From NCBI RefSeq assembly GCF_964355755.1, contig NC_092672.1, positions 13,264,501 through 13,328,500 of the forward strand: a stretch of DNA of 64,000 bases, read 5' to 3'. The DNA comes from Antedon mediterranea (taxonomy: Eukaryota; Echinodermata; Crinoidea; Comatulida; Antedonidae). Positions within the stretch are counted from its first letter, which is position 1. Each line of letters starts with the position of its first letter. Positions 35,455-48,203 of this stretch are shown piece after piece. The notes below the pieces were generated by a model. The model was given only the letters and a program-made list of their open reading frames with translations. It had not been told where the DNA came from and did no database searches. The translations under genes were made by a program, and so were the position numbers.

Positions 35455-36005
35455 AGTTGATAGATGTTTAATTTACAACCAATACATTTTGAAATTTGAA
35501 ATAACATGTTGTCATTATCTCGTTTACGTAAGGGTCAGCTTATAAGTTTGAACAAGGCAATCTAGCAACAGGATGCTGAGCTTCAAAGATCAAAAGTTGT
35601 ACCTGTGGTTACTGTTGGTATTTGTCGCAGTTAGATAATAAGATCAAAATACTGTCACGAGTTCTTATCTTCGCAAGGCGAGATAAATTCTTATTTATAT
35701 CTTTCATTTAGGGTTAGCTAGCCACAAGGTCATTTGATTAATAGAATTTCTGTTTTTTATCTGGCGTTACTTTTTGAGCATTGCCCTCTTCCTTCATATT
35801 ACAATTTGTCAATGTCTTTGCCTTATATATTATGCCTTATCATCACTGAAATCGCTTTTATTACTCATTATTTTTAATCATGATGATATCTTATTTTATG
35901 TTGGAAGAAATAAATGTTGATTTGATTTGATTTAGTGTCCTGTTGTTAGATTGCTTTGATTTTAACAATGGTAAAGGCAATTTCGAAAAAAAAAAATCTT
36001 TAAGA
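35455..36005 (+). other. Downstream of GPCR B, with probable LINE 3' tail
   Basis: No gene. The block ending at about 35935, GGAAGAAATAAATGTTGATT plus TTGAT repeats, has the form of a CR1/L2-type LINE 3' end (a 5'-truncated copy from about 35760). The AATAAA at 35909 could instead serve as the receptor's polyadenylation signal. Confidence 0.4.
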
Positions 36006-36452
36006 AAAAGTTGAAGAATGATTCCTGTATCTGAATATCCGTATTCAAATCAAACAGCATATATTCTTTCGATGAAAAGTCAAAATGACAAGGACCTAAA
36101 TATTCATCGCTCCAGTTATGTTTGTCGAACAAGTCTTCTCGGATAAGGACTATGAACCGTAGGTCCAGTATACACTTTCAAAAAACGCATTTCATCATTC
36201 GAGACGAGTAGAAGTATACCCTGGTGAACTTGTCTCTTTTTCAGGAAGATTACCACCTATCTAACAAGACAGTTATTCATGTATTAATACTTAAAGACAT
36301 AACTTCCTGGTGACCAGAGACTAGAAAAATACTGTGGACAGTTTTTGTGACATTATCTATATTTTCGGAATGAAGCCCACAAGGATGATTATTTTTCGAT
36401 TTGAAACATATTTAAATACATCTGTAAATCCTTTGATATATAATGTAGGATA
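36006..36452 (+). pseudogene. GPCR relic F
   Basis: Two receptor-like patches are visible. Near 36017 a start-like ATG followed by VSEYPYSNQTAY resembles the N-terminus of copy B (DVSEYAYSTFNTSQY). Near 36325-36452 comes RKxLWTVFVT (TM6 start) followed by a stretch matching the TM7 coding region (AAATCCTTTGATATATAATG). The middle is deleted or scrambled and stops are frequent. This is a heavily decayed tandem paralogue between copies B and D. Confidence is high for the TM6-TM7 patch and lower for the N-terminal one. Confidence 0.6.
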
Positions 36453-36764
36453 GACGTTTAATTAAAGAATTTTTTGTTATAATCCAGTGGTTACAGTTAC
36501 TAAATTGTGCTGTTTTCCAAACAAGCTGGTTTATTTCGATTCTTTCAACATAAGTTTTAATTAAAGTGTGTCAACATTTTGAATTATTCATAAATGTTCC
36601 TATTAATAGAAGAAGAAGATTATTTGATGTATATTTAGTAAATTATTGCACTAATCAGTAGTGTCAAGGACGCATGTTGTGTTTAGTTAGTTTAGGCCTA
36701 TTAGAATATTTACAAGAGAAAATGTCAGTTCAACGTTTCCATCTGTACCATAATTCCGTACTAA
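36453..36764 (+). other. Spacer after GPCR relic F
   Basis: No gene. Bases 36492-36680 resemble the region upstream of GPCR B (33694-33910). Confidence 0.5.
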
Positions 36765-37125
36765 TACCCCTTTTACACCGCCTAGCTTAGAACAAACACG
36801 TGTCGTATCCGGATAAATTTCTATTTCACACCTGATTCATTAACCCGGGAATGACACGGGTATCGTGTGTTTACACTGCAAAATACCAACCCGTGTAAAT
36901 GTTCTAGATTAATCGAAATATCACCCTGTCACGCAAGTACACGGGTTCTTTCCGGGTTCACTTGACGCTGAGTACATTCCGCATCACTCACTCTGGTGGT
37001 TACGCGACCCTGGTAACTTTTTACGTCGTTTACACCGTTCTACATTTCCGCATTTCTGCGTCACGGGTACGAATCTGGTTACACAATTCCGGATCCGCAT
37101 TTTTGCTGGCGGTGTAAAAAGAGTA
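36765..37125. mobile_element. Harbinger-like MITE with TAA target duplication
   Basis: Terminal inverted repeats of about 18 bases (TACCCCTTTTACACCGCC and GGCGGTGTAAAAAGAGTA) enclose 361 bases. The element is flanked on both sides by TAA (36762-36764 and 37126-37128). A 3-bp TWA target duplication fits PIF/Harbinger. The interior repeats ACACGGGT and CCCGTGT motifs and has no ORF. Confidence 0.8.
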
Positions 37126-37745
37126 TAAGACTTCTTTGAATCCTCTTCTTTTTGGAATAACGTTTTTCCAAAATTTTCAACTGAGATCCCGATTCTTTTA
37201 AAATCAATTATAGCACAACAAATGAGAGTACAATGTGGTGATTTGTTGCATTGTTTCATTGATTGATTGATCATCCATTATATTAAACCTTTTCAACATT
37301 TAATCGTATAATTAGAGTATCATTTCTGATAAAATGAAATAAATATGGAAAATTAAAAACGGTACTAAATATTCTATTCAACATAACGGTAGACCTAATG
37401 AAGAATAATATGCCTACGATTAAGCCTATTGATTGTTGAACGAGTAATTTAGTTGATGCAATTTTTTTCTACATGCACAATTGTTTAAAATAATGAATTG
37501 TTAGAAAATATAAAAGTAATGACGACGCTGAGTTAACCAGATGAAGTTGTTATATACGTTTTAAACACACCATTTTACTCAGTATTTTGATAAATGAACT
37601 AAATTCAGAATGAATCTGTGTTTCATCCATGGAGTAAAGTTACTCCATGATTTTATCGCACCATCTAGTACTTTGTAAGCACTCATCTAATCAATTTATC
37701 AACTTCTCTGTGTAATTTATTTCTTTCGAAACGATCATTTTAATT
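37126..37745 (+). repeat. Start of segmental duplication (left copy)
   Basis: From about 37227 the sequence matches 58588 onward, nearly base for base, through GPCR relic D. It contains the small palindrome CATGGAGTAAAGTTACTCCATG at about 37629. No gene. Confidence 0.75.
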
Positions 37746-38476
37746 GTGAAATTTGGGGAAATTGAGCTAATTCCGACAAACTACACGATTGAAGAAATAG
37801 ATGAGAACAACTCAAATTGTGAACTGGTGAGTTACTTTACTACTGTTGCATGGCATGTAGCAATGTGTACGATTTTCTGGCTTTCTATTGAACGTTATAT
37901 GGCAGTTTGCAAACCTTATTGGTTTCAAACAAGTAGATTTGGTACTCTCTCAAGATCTGTTAAAATATGCGCATTTATATGGATCTTTTGTTTCTTGGTG
38001 AATTTTGTACAAATATTCATTTCTTTCGAACGAGTGTCTGTCATTCTTCCTTGGCCTGATATGAATATATAGATGTGTCTCAAATCGTGCAACTACGTGT
38101 CGTTTTAATTTAAATTACAACAAATAAAGTAAAATTTTGTGGATGCTTCAATTTGTTATAACTATACTTTTAAACGTACTTATTGTAATTTGTAACACGT
38201 TCTAAATCGGAGCGGAAAATTATTAGGACAGTTTTTGTGACATTAACAATTTATGTTTTATGCATTATACCATTAGATATGTTCGTAATATTATTCTTTT
38301 TTTATATTATTGGAACGGATATAAATTGGCTTGACTATTTGTCGTTTTGAAACATATTTTAATTCTTCTGTAAATCCTTTGATATTATAGGCTAATGTAG
38401 TAAACAAAACATTTAGACAGGCATTTGTTGACGTACAGATTTCGGAAGAACATAGCTAAACGTACCGTTAGTACAT
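37746..38476 (+). pseudogene. GPCR relic D (5' truncated)
   Basis: The open part (37746-38072) begins in extracellular loop 1 (ELIPTNYTIEEIDENN). It continues through TM3 with ERYMAVCKPYW, intracellular loop 2 (FGTLSRSVKIC), TM4 and the start of loop 2 (VILPWPDM), then stops at 38070. The TM5-TM7 remainder (38073-38476) is recognisable but broken by stops, small deletions and a duplicated patch inside the TM7 Asn-Pro region. TM1 and TM2 are absent, so it was born truncated or lost its 5' end before duplication. Relic E at 59105 is its segmental duplicate. Confidence 0.88.
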
Positions 38477-40561
38477 ACAAAAATTTAAACAATTATTAGT
38501 AAAATAAAACGCTATTATCATTACATTAAAACAACATGAATTATGTCACAACAGCATAAGTTTTTCACAAACATTTAAAATATCATACAAAATAGTGAAT
38601 GTTTGAATATTGAGTTTGAATTGTTATAACAATTGAAACGTTGAATATTTCACGAGACGGAGTCAGTTAGACATAAATATAATAATCAATATTTCAATGA
38701 AATTTAGGTTTAATATATAAAATGTACTAGGTTGTCATTTTAATGTTTGTAATACGATAATGTAGTTTATCTTTTCTCAATTCTATGTTTGGGGTTTTTT
38801 TTGCAGTGAATAAAAACTAAAAGTCGAAATATATCATTTTCTATAGCAGAATCTACAGAAAATATATAAGAATATATTATATGAATTGTATTATGCCTCT
38901 GTTAATAATAATATAAAAATAAAAAAATAAAGTTAAATTGTTGAAGTAATTTATATCAGCTGCTTTTATGGTTTTTTCGAGAGCTTTTACAACTTTCGTA
39001 AATCCCTGATTGACACCGAAGTAAGTGTTTAAGGTGATGTCGTGAATAATGTTGCCGCATAGTACCATAAGCATAATAAATTAATTACACAGATGATGTT
39101 GTTCGGTGTAACAACGAAACATGTTTGCAAGACAATTTCATTAAACTCAAGTTTATCTTAATTGTATTATGCTGTCGGAAGTTCGGCAACATTCACGTCT
39201 TCCTCTTAAACACTTATTAAAGAAGCTGATAAGTTGTTGATAACTAACTCGTCAAAATGACTAGTTCAAATCTAGTTAATTTAGAATTTTCATCGTCACG
39301 TTTAATCTAATAATCTGTAAGAGGTTTTTATAGTTCTGAACGAAGATGATGAATGGTTCATAATGTTGTTATGAAGAGTGAGTAGATTACCTGATACTGT
39401 TTGTTCATATTAGTAATTCATTAAGTAATCAATTTTCAAGGACACAATTCTTAATTATTATGTGTTACAAAAAAGAATATCTTCAGGAGCAAAATAGCAC
39501 GTCCATTAAACATAATTTTCAGGTAAAGTCAAAATATGAAACTCAATTTGATTCTTCGTTGATGGATGGCAATTTTGTTTCTAAGAAATGGTTTTATTTG
39601 TAAATAAATTAGTAAAGTTAATGTGGCTTTTCTTCAAAAAGTAAGTAAGGTATGGTTGAGAATGTCTCGATGTTTTGTTTGTAGTGCTATCAATCATCTT
39701 CGTACTCTGTAACTTTTAGAATAACATGGTGTACAGCAACACTTTATTAGTATTTATTCGCCACGCAAAGATTTAAACAATCGTAAATTGAGAACATTTC
39801 ATGTTCAGTTCTCCTTCAGCTGTAATTGTTCCTACGAGTTCACATCCTTGAACGTAGTTATTATCACGTTCATAATTACTGACTCAAATTTCAACTTTAT
39901 ACAATAATATATTATATATTTTTAAAACATTTTGTTGCTATGCAATTTTAAAATTTTGAAAAAGTGAATAAAAAGTATGTAACATTAAAATGTTATATAA
40001 TTTGTATTCACTTTTTGCAAACATTGGATCGAAAAAAAACATATTTACCCTAACAAACTGTAAATTACAGAAAAAAGGAATCACATTGTCTACCAGCCAA
40101 TTGGTTTTTGGTTGAATTTAACCGTTTATTTTGTCGTTTTATAAGTGAAAACTTTTTTTAGGGTATTTTTCTACGCTATCATGCTGGAAGTAAGTAAATG
40201 TTCTGTTTGGACTTGTACTTGCCACAATGTCGCATGCGAGGCACAAAGTAAAGTAACCAATAACAAGCGACGGTTACGCCACGTCATAGTGATAAGATTT
40301 TTGCAAGAAGTTTGTTTTGGTTTTTTTTTTGTGTTTTTGTCTCTAGCAACTTGATTTAATTAATTGGAACTGGGAAGAAATGTGTGCTGAGTTAAATTGG
40401 AGTGGAGTGAAGTGGACTTACCGTATCGTTTATCAATCATACCACTATCGTCGTTATTTGTAGGCATAAACAGTAAAACCATCTATTACTATTATAATCA
40501 TTGTTACTGGTCATGTAGTTACATTTATACGATTATTTTTAATTACTAAACTGAAGAAAAA
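38477..40561 (+). repeat. Spacer between GPCR D and C
   Basis: No gene. From 38477 to about 40140 it matches 59837-61500, and from 39247 it also matches the spacer upstream of copy A (3154-4602). Relative to both, about 150 bases are missing near 40170. The conserved hairpin is at about 39954-40020. Confidence 0.75.
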
Positions 40562-41625
40562 ATGTCATTTCCATGTAACAGTGCATCCTATGATGTATCT
40601 GAATACGGGTGTTCAACATTTTACACGACTGACTATGATTCCTGCATAGATATGTTCCTTCTTAGTGACTGGGAGAGGATTTTACGTTACAATATAATTC
40701 CTGTTATGGTCGCCTTTGGAATTGTCGGAAACATTATGACATTCATCGTTATAGTGAGTAAATTACACAAACCAGTTTACGTGGTATCTAGCCAATTTGG
40801 CAATATCTGATACAATGTCTTTAATGTTGGCACCTCTATGGGACGTTGAGTTTTTTACAATACCATGTTCAATTGATGATATATATATATATATATGACG
40901 ACAATTATCACTGTGGACTGTTGAGTTTCTTTTCTTCTATTGCCTGGCATATAGCAATTTTAACAATATCATGTCTTTCTATTGAACGTTGTATGGCAGT
41001 CTGTAAACCTTACTGGTTTCAAACAAGTGGATTTGGTACTCTTTCAAGATCCGTTAAAATATGCGTATTTATGTGGATTTTATGTTTGTCAGTGAATTTT
41101 GTACAAATATTCATTGCTTTCGAACGAGTGTCCGTCATTTTTTGTTGGCCTGATATAATAGAGAATCGTGCAACTACGTGTCGTTTTAATTTAAATTACA
41201 TGAAAGAAACTACAATTTTGTGGATGCTTCAATTTGTTGGCACTTTACTTTCAAATGTACTTATTGTAATGTTGTGTTTTCTTATCGTTTATTCTTTAAG
41301 AACGTTACATAATAACGTGACAAATCCATAAAAAACCGACCCACGCTCTAAATCTGAAAGGAAAATATTTACGATTTTTGTAACAGTTACAATTTATGTC
41401 TTCTGCATGACACCGTTGCATTTGTTCGTTATTTTATCCTTTCTTGATATTATGGGAACGGATTTAAATTGGTTGTTGACTATTTGTCGTTTTGGAACAT
41501 ATTTTAATTCTTCTGTAAATCCTTTGATATATAATGTGGTAAATGAAACTTTCAGAACATCATTTGTTGACGTAACCTATAACAGAATTCGGAGGAACAT
41601 AGCCGAACGTACTGGCAGGACATAA
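40562..41625 (+). pseudogene. GPCR copy C (nearly full-length pseudogene)
   Basis: It is collinear with copies A and B from MSFPC to the C-terminal RTGRT. Lesions: the same extra base near 40780 as in copy A, which ends TM2 early (SSQFGNI then stop); a frame change in a TA repeat near 40880, six bases longer than in A; and a private stop at 41329 (TAA replacing a codon kept open in copy A), just before the TM6 region. TM3 reads ERCMAV rather than ERYMAV. Copy C lacks the LINE found in A and so supplies its empty site. No functional receptor is expected. Confidence 0.9.
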
Positions 41626-42865
41626 AGCTGTTTTTATTGCAACGTGTGAACAATTCGTACACAAAATAATACTTTGTTCAGACAGCCTTACATCTGAGGT
41701 AAAGTTACGTCAGACATGAAATTATGCACGCTCTTATGAGCGTCCACATGAAGCTTAAGTCAAGGTGGATTTTACTTGTGAGCTTTGAGGTAATTGCGCC
41801 TTCACAACGCTAGTTTACTAGCGTGTATCATATTCCTTGCGTACGCTGTTTGTAGTAAGGTTGACTTAACTTAGCCTAATAATGAATGATCTTCTTAACG
41901 AGCACTCCAGAGCTTACAACGAACTGCTACATCATAACTTACTTTCGACTCGTCTAACGTCCCTAATAAAAGTAACAAACAATTTAAAATAAAGCCTAAA
42001 CAATCAAAATACATTTTAAAGTTAAAGGAGTGTGATGCGCAACTATGAAGGAAAAAAAAGCAACAGACGATACCATACATTTTAATTGATTATATATATT
42101 TCAGTATGAAATTAAAGAGATACAGTAAATTATGTAATTAAGTTTAATAACAGCGATGTAATGTTATATAAAATAAATGTTTATTATTTAATTAATCCAC
42201 CCTAAAGCAACCTTCCAACGGTAGAGAGAGAAGTTAGGCCATTCATAAAGCCAGATCTCCGATTTTGGCCGCGGAGTTTATAAATACTTGGTTTTAGTCA
42301 CTTCTTTTTTAATCGCCGTAGGAATAGTAACGAATTATCTACAACAAATTACCGCCTCAACCAACCCCCTTGCTCCGCCTTTGTTTCTCTTTTTGATTTA
42401 GATGACTATCATAACGTTTTATTATAATTACGTACATTATCTAATGCCAGTTATCCTGACTTACAAGCTCAAGTACTTTTGATAATAAACTCTTACAGTC
42501 CGGTTTCGACGTCATTTTGTGGTAAGTGGACTGCACTATATGTGTTTGTCATTTTTTATTCTTTACTTTTTAAATTTAGTAATCTATAGTTCTGAACTAA
42601 GATGATGAATTATTAATTTATGTTGCATATTGATTGTACAGTAAGAGTCAGGAGATTACCTGATATTGTTTTTGTTTTCTTATATTTAGTAATTTTCAAG
42701 GACGCTGTTCAAAATTTAAACAAGTTTAATTACAAAAAGAATATTTTCAAGTGCATACTGTCACGTCCAGTCAACAACACTTTCGTCTCAGATAAAGTTA
42801 ACTATGATTTGTCATTAAATATTGCCCCTAAAGCTCTGTCTACACTATCAAATTTTATGTGACTA
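41626..42865 (+). repeat. 3' flank of GPCR C
   Basis: 41626-42360 matches 11224-11958 and 42548-42865 matches 22157-22445. The 187 or so bases between (42361-42547) are unique to this copy and mark the site where the palindrome sits in the other. Confidence 0.8.
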
Positions 42866-43451
42866 AAATGAATTTCTAGAATACATGGGTAAAATCCAAG
42901 CCATTGCTAATATTCGGTATCTTTAACTGATGGTTCTTCAGCCTTGTTGGCACATTATTGAATAGAAACAGCATTATAAGGCAAAAAACGTTGTTGAAAA
43001 GGACACCAAACAGTTAAAATTTGATTGTAGATGAAGATGCTAACGTTTAAGGCCAAAAACTGCAGTATGATATTATTTATTTCATGTGTCATTTCAATTT
43101 AGGATGGGAAACTGTTGGATAGGTTTAAATAGCATGAACCATAGACAATGGCCTCATTACAATAATTTTTTTTAATTATCCTTTACCAATGTACCAATAT
43201 AAAAGAGATTGAAGTTCTGAAAGATGATGTGCTAGCTGTGTACCATTATTATGAGTACGTTTGCGAAATACTTTAATACTATATATATAAAATAATTTAT
43301 ATCAGTATGATCATAATCTTTTTTCATGAGATTTTGTAAATGAGGAAACTTAATGATCAATTTCAAACAGGAAAATGTCAAGAAAGTTTCATGCGGTTTT
43401 ACAGTTTTCCTTATAAGAGAATTAATGATTATGATGTCATAACTATCTTAT

Positions 43452-43790
43452 GATGTCATAGGTACGTCATACAGTATGGTAGTTTAAATAAACGCCAACA
43501 CTATTCTTTATGTCCGATTTTGGTAAACTTTGGATATGATGTTCATTTCGACTGGATAATGTTAGGAAACTTGTTTTCCTGCAGATTCTACATTTCTTTA
43601 GCGTAAGATAATGTCACTTAAGCAGTTATAACATAATATACGACGTCATAGGTACGGTACGTCATATGGTTTTTTTTTAATATCACATTTATGCACTTAG
43701 GTGGTCTAAAACCAACCTTCCCGATGTCCGATTTTGGTAAACTTTGGACATGATGTTCATTTTTATCATATCAACCCGAAAAAGAAATTA
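43452..43790. repeat. Diverged direct duplication, about 200-base period
   Basis: GATGTCATAGGTACG and GTCCGATTTTGGTAAACTTT each occur twice, 190 and 213 bases apart, followed by TGATGTTCATTT. Confidence 0.6.
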
Positions 43791-44338
43791 TGTTGCAATT
43801 GGTTTTGGGTTCAACCATACTTTACTGGACTATAAAGTCTTCAAACTTGGTGGGTAGATGCAACTCTGTCGGTATAAGAAAAACGAGCTAAAACTTTTGA
43901 AAGGGTGGATCACAAGGTCACACAATTCATATGACTGAGTTTATGTTCTATTATTTTTTCTACTTGTCTGCTTATAAACCAATTTACCTTCCATTCACAA
44001 CAATATTAAGAATACAGAAAGGATATGGGAAAGAGAAGAAGTGCTATGTGGAGTCCAAAAAAATAGAGGAGAGAGTAATGGGAAACTATCAACTACAGGA
44101 GAAGAAGGTATTGTGTAATCATCTATAATTTTACTTATAGTATATAGTGGTGCCTAAATTATAGTGATGTACAAGGAATAAAAGAAATTGTGAGTTTGAA
44201 TTTTAATATACTGCTGCACTTGAATCTATATATAAACAAAAAATATTTCTTACAAAAAACGCCGCTCGAGATTTTAAAATTAATCATTGTTCTTTCTTCA
44301 GATATATTTATGATTAATTGTTAAAAACGATGTCCTTT

Positions 44339-44665
44339 AATCGCAAAAATACATACAAATCAAAGATAGTCCGTTAATTATGAATTACATTCCCATTTTT
44401 TCACTAGTTAATTGTATACTATAAATACACAATTTGTAATAAATAATTATGGAAAATATGTTGTTGTTCCCATGGAAACGTGTAACAAAATAAAAAAGTG
44501 TTGATTAATCGCAAAAATACACAAAATCTAACATAGTTATTTAATTAAAAATCACATCATGCCCATTTTTCACCAGTTAATTGTATAATATAAATACACA
44601 AATTTCAATCAAATTGTCTATTAAAAATATGTTTTGTAACCATAGAAATAGGTAATTAATAAATT
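44339..44665. repeat. Diverged tandem duplication, 168-base period
   Basis: AATCGCAAAAATAC opens each unit (44339 and 44507), and each contains AGTTAATTGTATA followed by TATAAATACACAA. No coding content. Confidence 0.65.
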
Positions 44666-46962
44666 ATTATTTATAAATTATTTGCACGATGAATTTTCTT
44701 TTTCAAACTGTCGACCTTACATCATGTGTTCATTGTAGATTTTTATTCTGATATTTTTCTTTCATATTCTTCCATGAATGTAGAGAAAATACATGTTGAT
44801 AAATAGGCCTAATAATTTAATTAATTAAAATAAATTCACTTTTAAAAATAATCTGTATTAATTTAAAAAAATAATTGTTAACTGAAGAAAATATAAACAT
44901 AGATTTGTATAGCAGTAAAACAGTTTTTGAATTAATCAATTAAAACTAAAAACCTACAAAATATGATTCCTTTCATACTTTTTAAAAACACATAATCCTC
45001 AATTAATAACCACAGAATGTCCCTTGACAATAAGTGGACCTGTCCATAATGTATTTGAAAACTTTCATGGTACGGACGATTCCATTTACCATAATAGGAA
45101 TGTTGAGCATTTCAAACTAATTTTTTTTTTAAACAAACAAAATAATAAAGCACCTATTTATTAATATTATTAATTCGGAACGTTATGAATAGCAAATATA
45201 TTAATCATAATTATAATCAATGTTGTTTAAAATTTAATATATATTAAGCCAAAATTCTACTGAGAGTCTTCTGCAGGCAGTCCTAAGTTAGCCTCAGCCT
45301 GAGCTGAAACAATGGAACAAAAATAATGGACTAGGTATATGGCTTGATTGAGAATCGAAAAACATGTGCCTACTATTTTCTTTTTCCGTTCATCAATTCT
45401 CAACTAATCATTTTAATATTTCAACAATAGATACTTCAAACATTATATTTTCATATTATTTTTGTCTTTGATTTAAAATATTGCATTAACCTACCGAAAA
45501 AACGAAGACAATTTTTGAATGTTCACCAATTCTGTTCTAGACATCGTAATGCTTTGCCCTTGCATTTCACTTCGGAAATCAATCTAATTGTCAATCACCT
45601 CAGGTTGTCACGGAAACTCCAATCAAAAAGCATCATACTTTTAGATGATCTCCAAAAATAAACTGCAAACCAATCAAAGGGCGAGAATCCAAAATCGTTC
45701 AACCGTGAGACCACATAGACTCTTTTCCCTGACGTTTTTGGGGTTCAGAAGCTGGAATCTATAAATTATAGTCGAGTTTCCAAAGTCGCATTTCTGTCGG
45801 CCTTAGAACTATAGCTACCGCGACAAAACGTCTTCTGAATGTCCTGTCCTCTAGGGACATAGCGGACTAGAGCCGCGGCGCGATTATGATTAATTCTGAC
45901 ATAGGCGAGCACCATGCAAAAACTTCGGTATAAATCTCTGGATATTTTAGATACCTACCTTATCTATCTCAGATGTACCGCGAAACGTAGATTTGATAAC
46001 ATTAGTTTTCAGTACTACGCTATTGTTCCATATTTCTATCTTAGGAAGATATTATAAAAAATTTATGATTTCAACAGTAGATTTTCTACTCAATTTCAAT
46101 TCTTCGCGGTCCAAGTAATTTCCGGGTTCACAATGAGTTCACCTTGCAACAACCAAGTTTCAACTATTTTCTTTCTTTTATACACAAGGGAGCAGTTAAA
46201 ATAATAGATTTGACCCTAAAGGTGACTGAAAATAGGCACTTTCCATCAATCAATACAGCGTCCCTTTGGAAGTCGGAAGAAAAAAACGGATAGTAGGACT
46301 GGAGCTTAAGTTGGCCATAGTGGCTATAGCCATTTCAGTTTTTTGTTTATTTTAGGAACGGACCACGCGTGTGAAGGTACAGTCATTAAAAAATAAAATT
46401 ACATAGGGAGATTTGATGATTAGTTATGATGGTTATGAGGATGATGGTTAGTTTCAAAGATGTTTAAATTAAATAATGGATTAATTATTAGGATGGTATT
46501 TATTTGAATATAAACGCCTCTCCAATAAAACATCACTTTGAATATTAATCCCACCTCCCAACCCAACTATCTAATAAACGTCCATCCACATTTATAATAA
46601 CACAATTATACTATTTGTTTGTAGTAGAATTCATATGACTGATATCTAAAATTTACCAAGCATTTGTTATTCTTTTTTACCACTTTTCATATCTATTAGA
46701 GGATTTCTTGATTATAAATGTTACCATATTATTAAAACTAAAAAAATGTAACATATCTCTCGAATAAGCACCTCCCTCAAATGAACTCCGCCTTCCCACC
46801 TCCGCCCTATAAGGCCCTACCAAACAATAAACACTATACTTTAAAATGTTATTAATCATGTAAGACACTGTGAAACAGAGTAGTTTAGTTTTACGAATGT
46901 CAAGCATTTTCAGTAACCGACAGAAAACGTACTAGGAGAACATTATCATTCCGAGAACCATC

Positions 46963-47010
46963 GTCTACACTTCCTGGAGGGGGAGCGAGCGAACCGAGCT
47001 CACCTTCTAG
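46963..47010 (+). mobile_element. 3' terminus of a Helitron related to copy 1
   Basis: GAGAACCATC matches copy 1 near its 3' end. The hairpin GGGGAGC, loop, GCTCACC is followed by TTCTAG and a T. The loop sequence is close to that of copy 1 while both stem sides differ together, preserving pairing. The 5' end is not found. Confidence 0.65.
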
Positions 47011-47046
47011 TGAATAGAATTTTGTTTACCAAGAATTTTGAAGAAA

Positions 47047-48203
47047 ATGATGGCGCCGTTCAATGGTGACACAGCTCTGTTGGCTCTGTTAATGTGTTCT
47101 GTGTTTTTGTCTTTTCTTGTGGATGATATTGGTGCAATAATCACTTATACCAGGATTGAATTGATAAATATTAGAGAAAATGTGTCAAATCGGCCGATCA
47201 ACTTGCCCGAGTCTCTACTTTACAACGATTTTTTCAAGCCCGACGACGTAGGCCTACCAAATCCGGTATTGAAAACCCCGCGAAGAAGAGGTAGGCGTGG
47301 CGGTGTTTTAGCGAGGCTTAGGCGAGATTCGTGGAAATCACCGTTACCAAGTATCTTTTTAGGTAACGTGAGATCTCTAAAAAACAAATTTGACGAACTT
47401 ACCTGCTGCTTAAACACAAAACGCGAATTTTGTAACTCTTGTATTTTCGCATTTACGGAAACCTGGCTTGATCAAAATGTACCCGATCAGTACGTCACAC
47501 CACAGAATTTTGGGATGTACAGACAGGATCGTGACTCGGAAGCTGTAGGGAAATCCCGCGGGGGCGGAGTATGTCTACTTGTTAATCAAAATTGGTGTAA
47601 GGATGTAAAGAATCTGTCAGCCATATGCACATCGCAGCTGGAGGCGCTTACGATTCGCTGTCGTCCTTTCTACTTACCACGAGAGTTGACGTCGCTAATC
47701 ATAACAGTAGTCTACATACCTCCTGATGCAAATGCAGAATCCGCGGCTACCCAACTATCTACTATAGTAACTGACAACGAATTAAAACATCCAAATGCAA
47801 CTTCCATAATATTAGGTGATTTCAACCACGTAAATTTGAAGAAAACGCTCCCCAAATTGTTTCAACATGTTACGGTTGCGACCCGGAACAATAACATCTT
47901 GGATCATTGTTATACAACAATTAAAGATGCTTACAGGTCACTGAAGCGACCTCCACTTGGCGAGTCCGACCACAACCTAATTTACATGATACCACGATAC
48001 AGATGTCAGTTGAAGCGCGAGGCTGTCAAATCACACATGATTAGCAAATGGACACCGGATAATATTATGAAACTACAAGGCTGCTTTGATTGTACAGACT
48101 GGAATGCTTTTAAGGACAGTTCGGACATTAACTTATGTACTGAATCCGTTATTTCATATATTAAATTCTGCCAGGACATATGTATTGATAAAGACGTAGT
48201 TAA
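47047..48203 (+). CDS. LINE ORF2, N-terminal endonuclease half
   Basis: The start is the first ATG at 47047. A hydrophobic N-terminal stretch and a basic PRRRGRRGG patch precede the APE-type endonuclease: GNVRSLKNK, FTETWLD, SRGGGVCLLVN, VVYIPPDAN, LGDFNHVN (about 47812), ILDHCYT and GESDHNLIY. The endonuclease nicks the genomic target to prime reverse transcription. The frame is broken at 48204 by a 2.9-kb transposon, which adds an artificial tail ending at 48255. The frame resumes at 51118, and the insert plus target duplication (2914 bases) accounts exactly for the frame change. The blocks resemble those of Rex1-like LINEs of fish. Confidence 0.9.

Larger units (their letters stand above)
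42866..46960. other. Long AT-rich stretch without recognised genes
   Basis: Only short uninformative ORFs are seen. It holds two diverged tandem duplications (43452-43790 and 44339-44665). A MITE-like end may lie near 42830. The 5' end of the Helitron terminating at 47010 may lie here but could not be placed. Confidence 0.4.

Noticed and set aside
43931-44128. Small ORF of 65 residues
   Set aside because: No start context, no homology and AT-rich surroundings; chance ORF.
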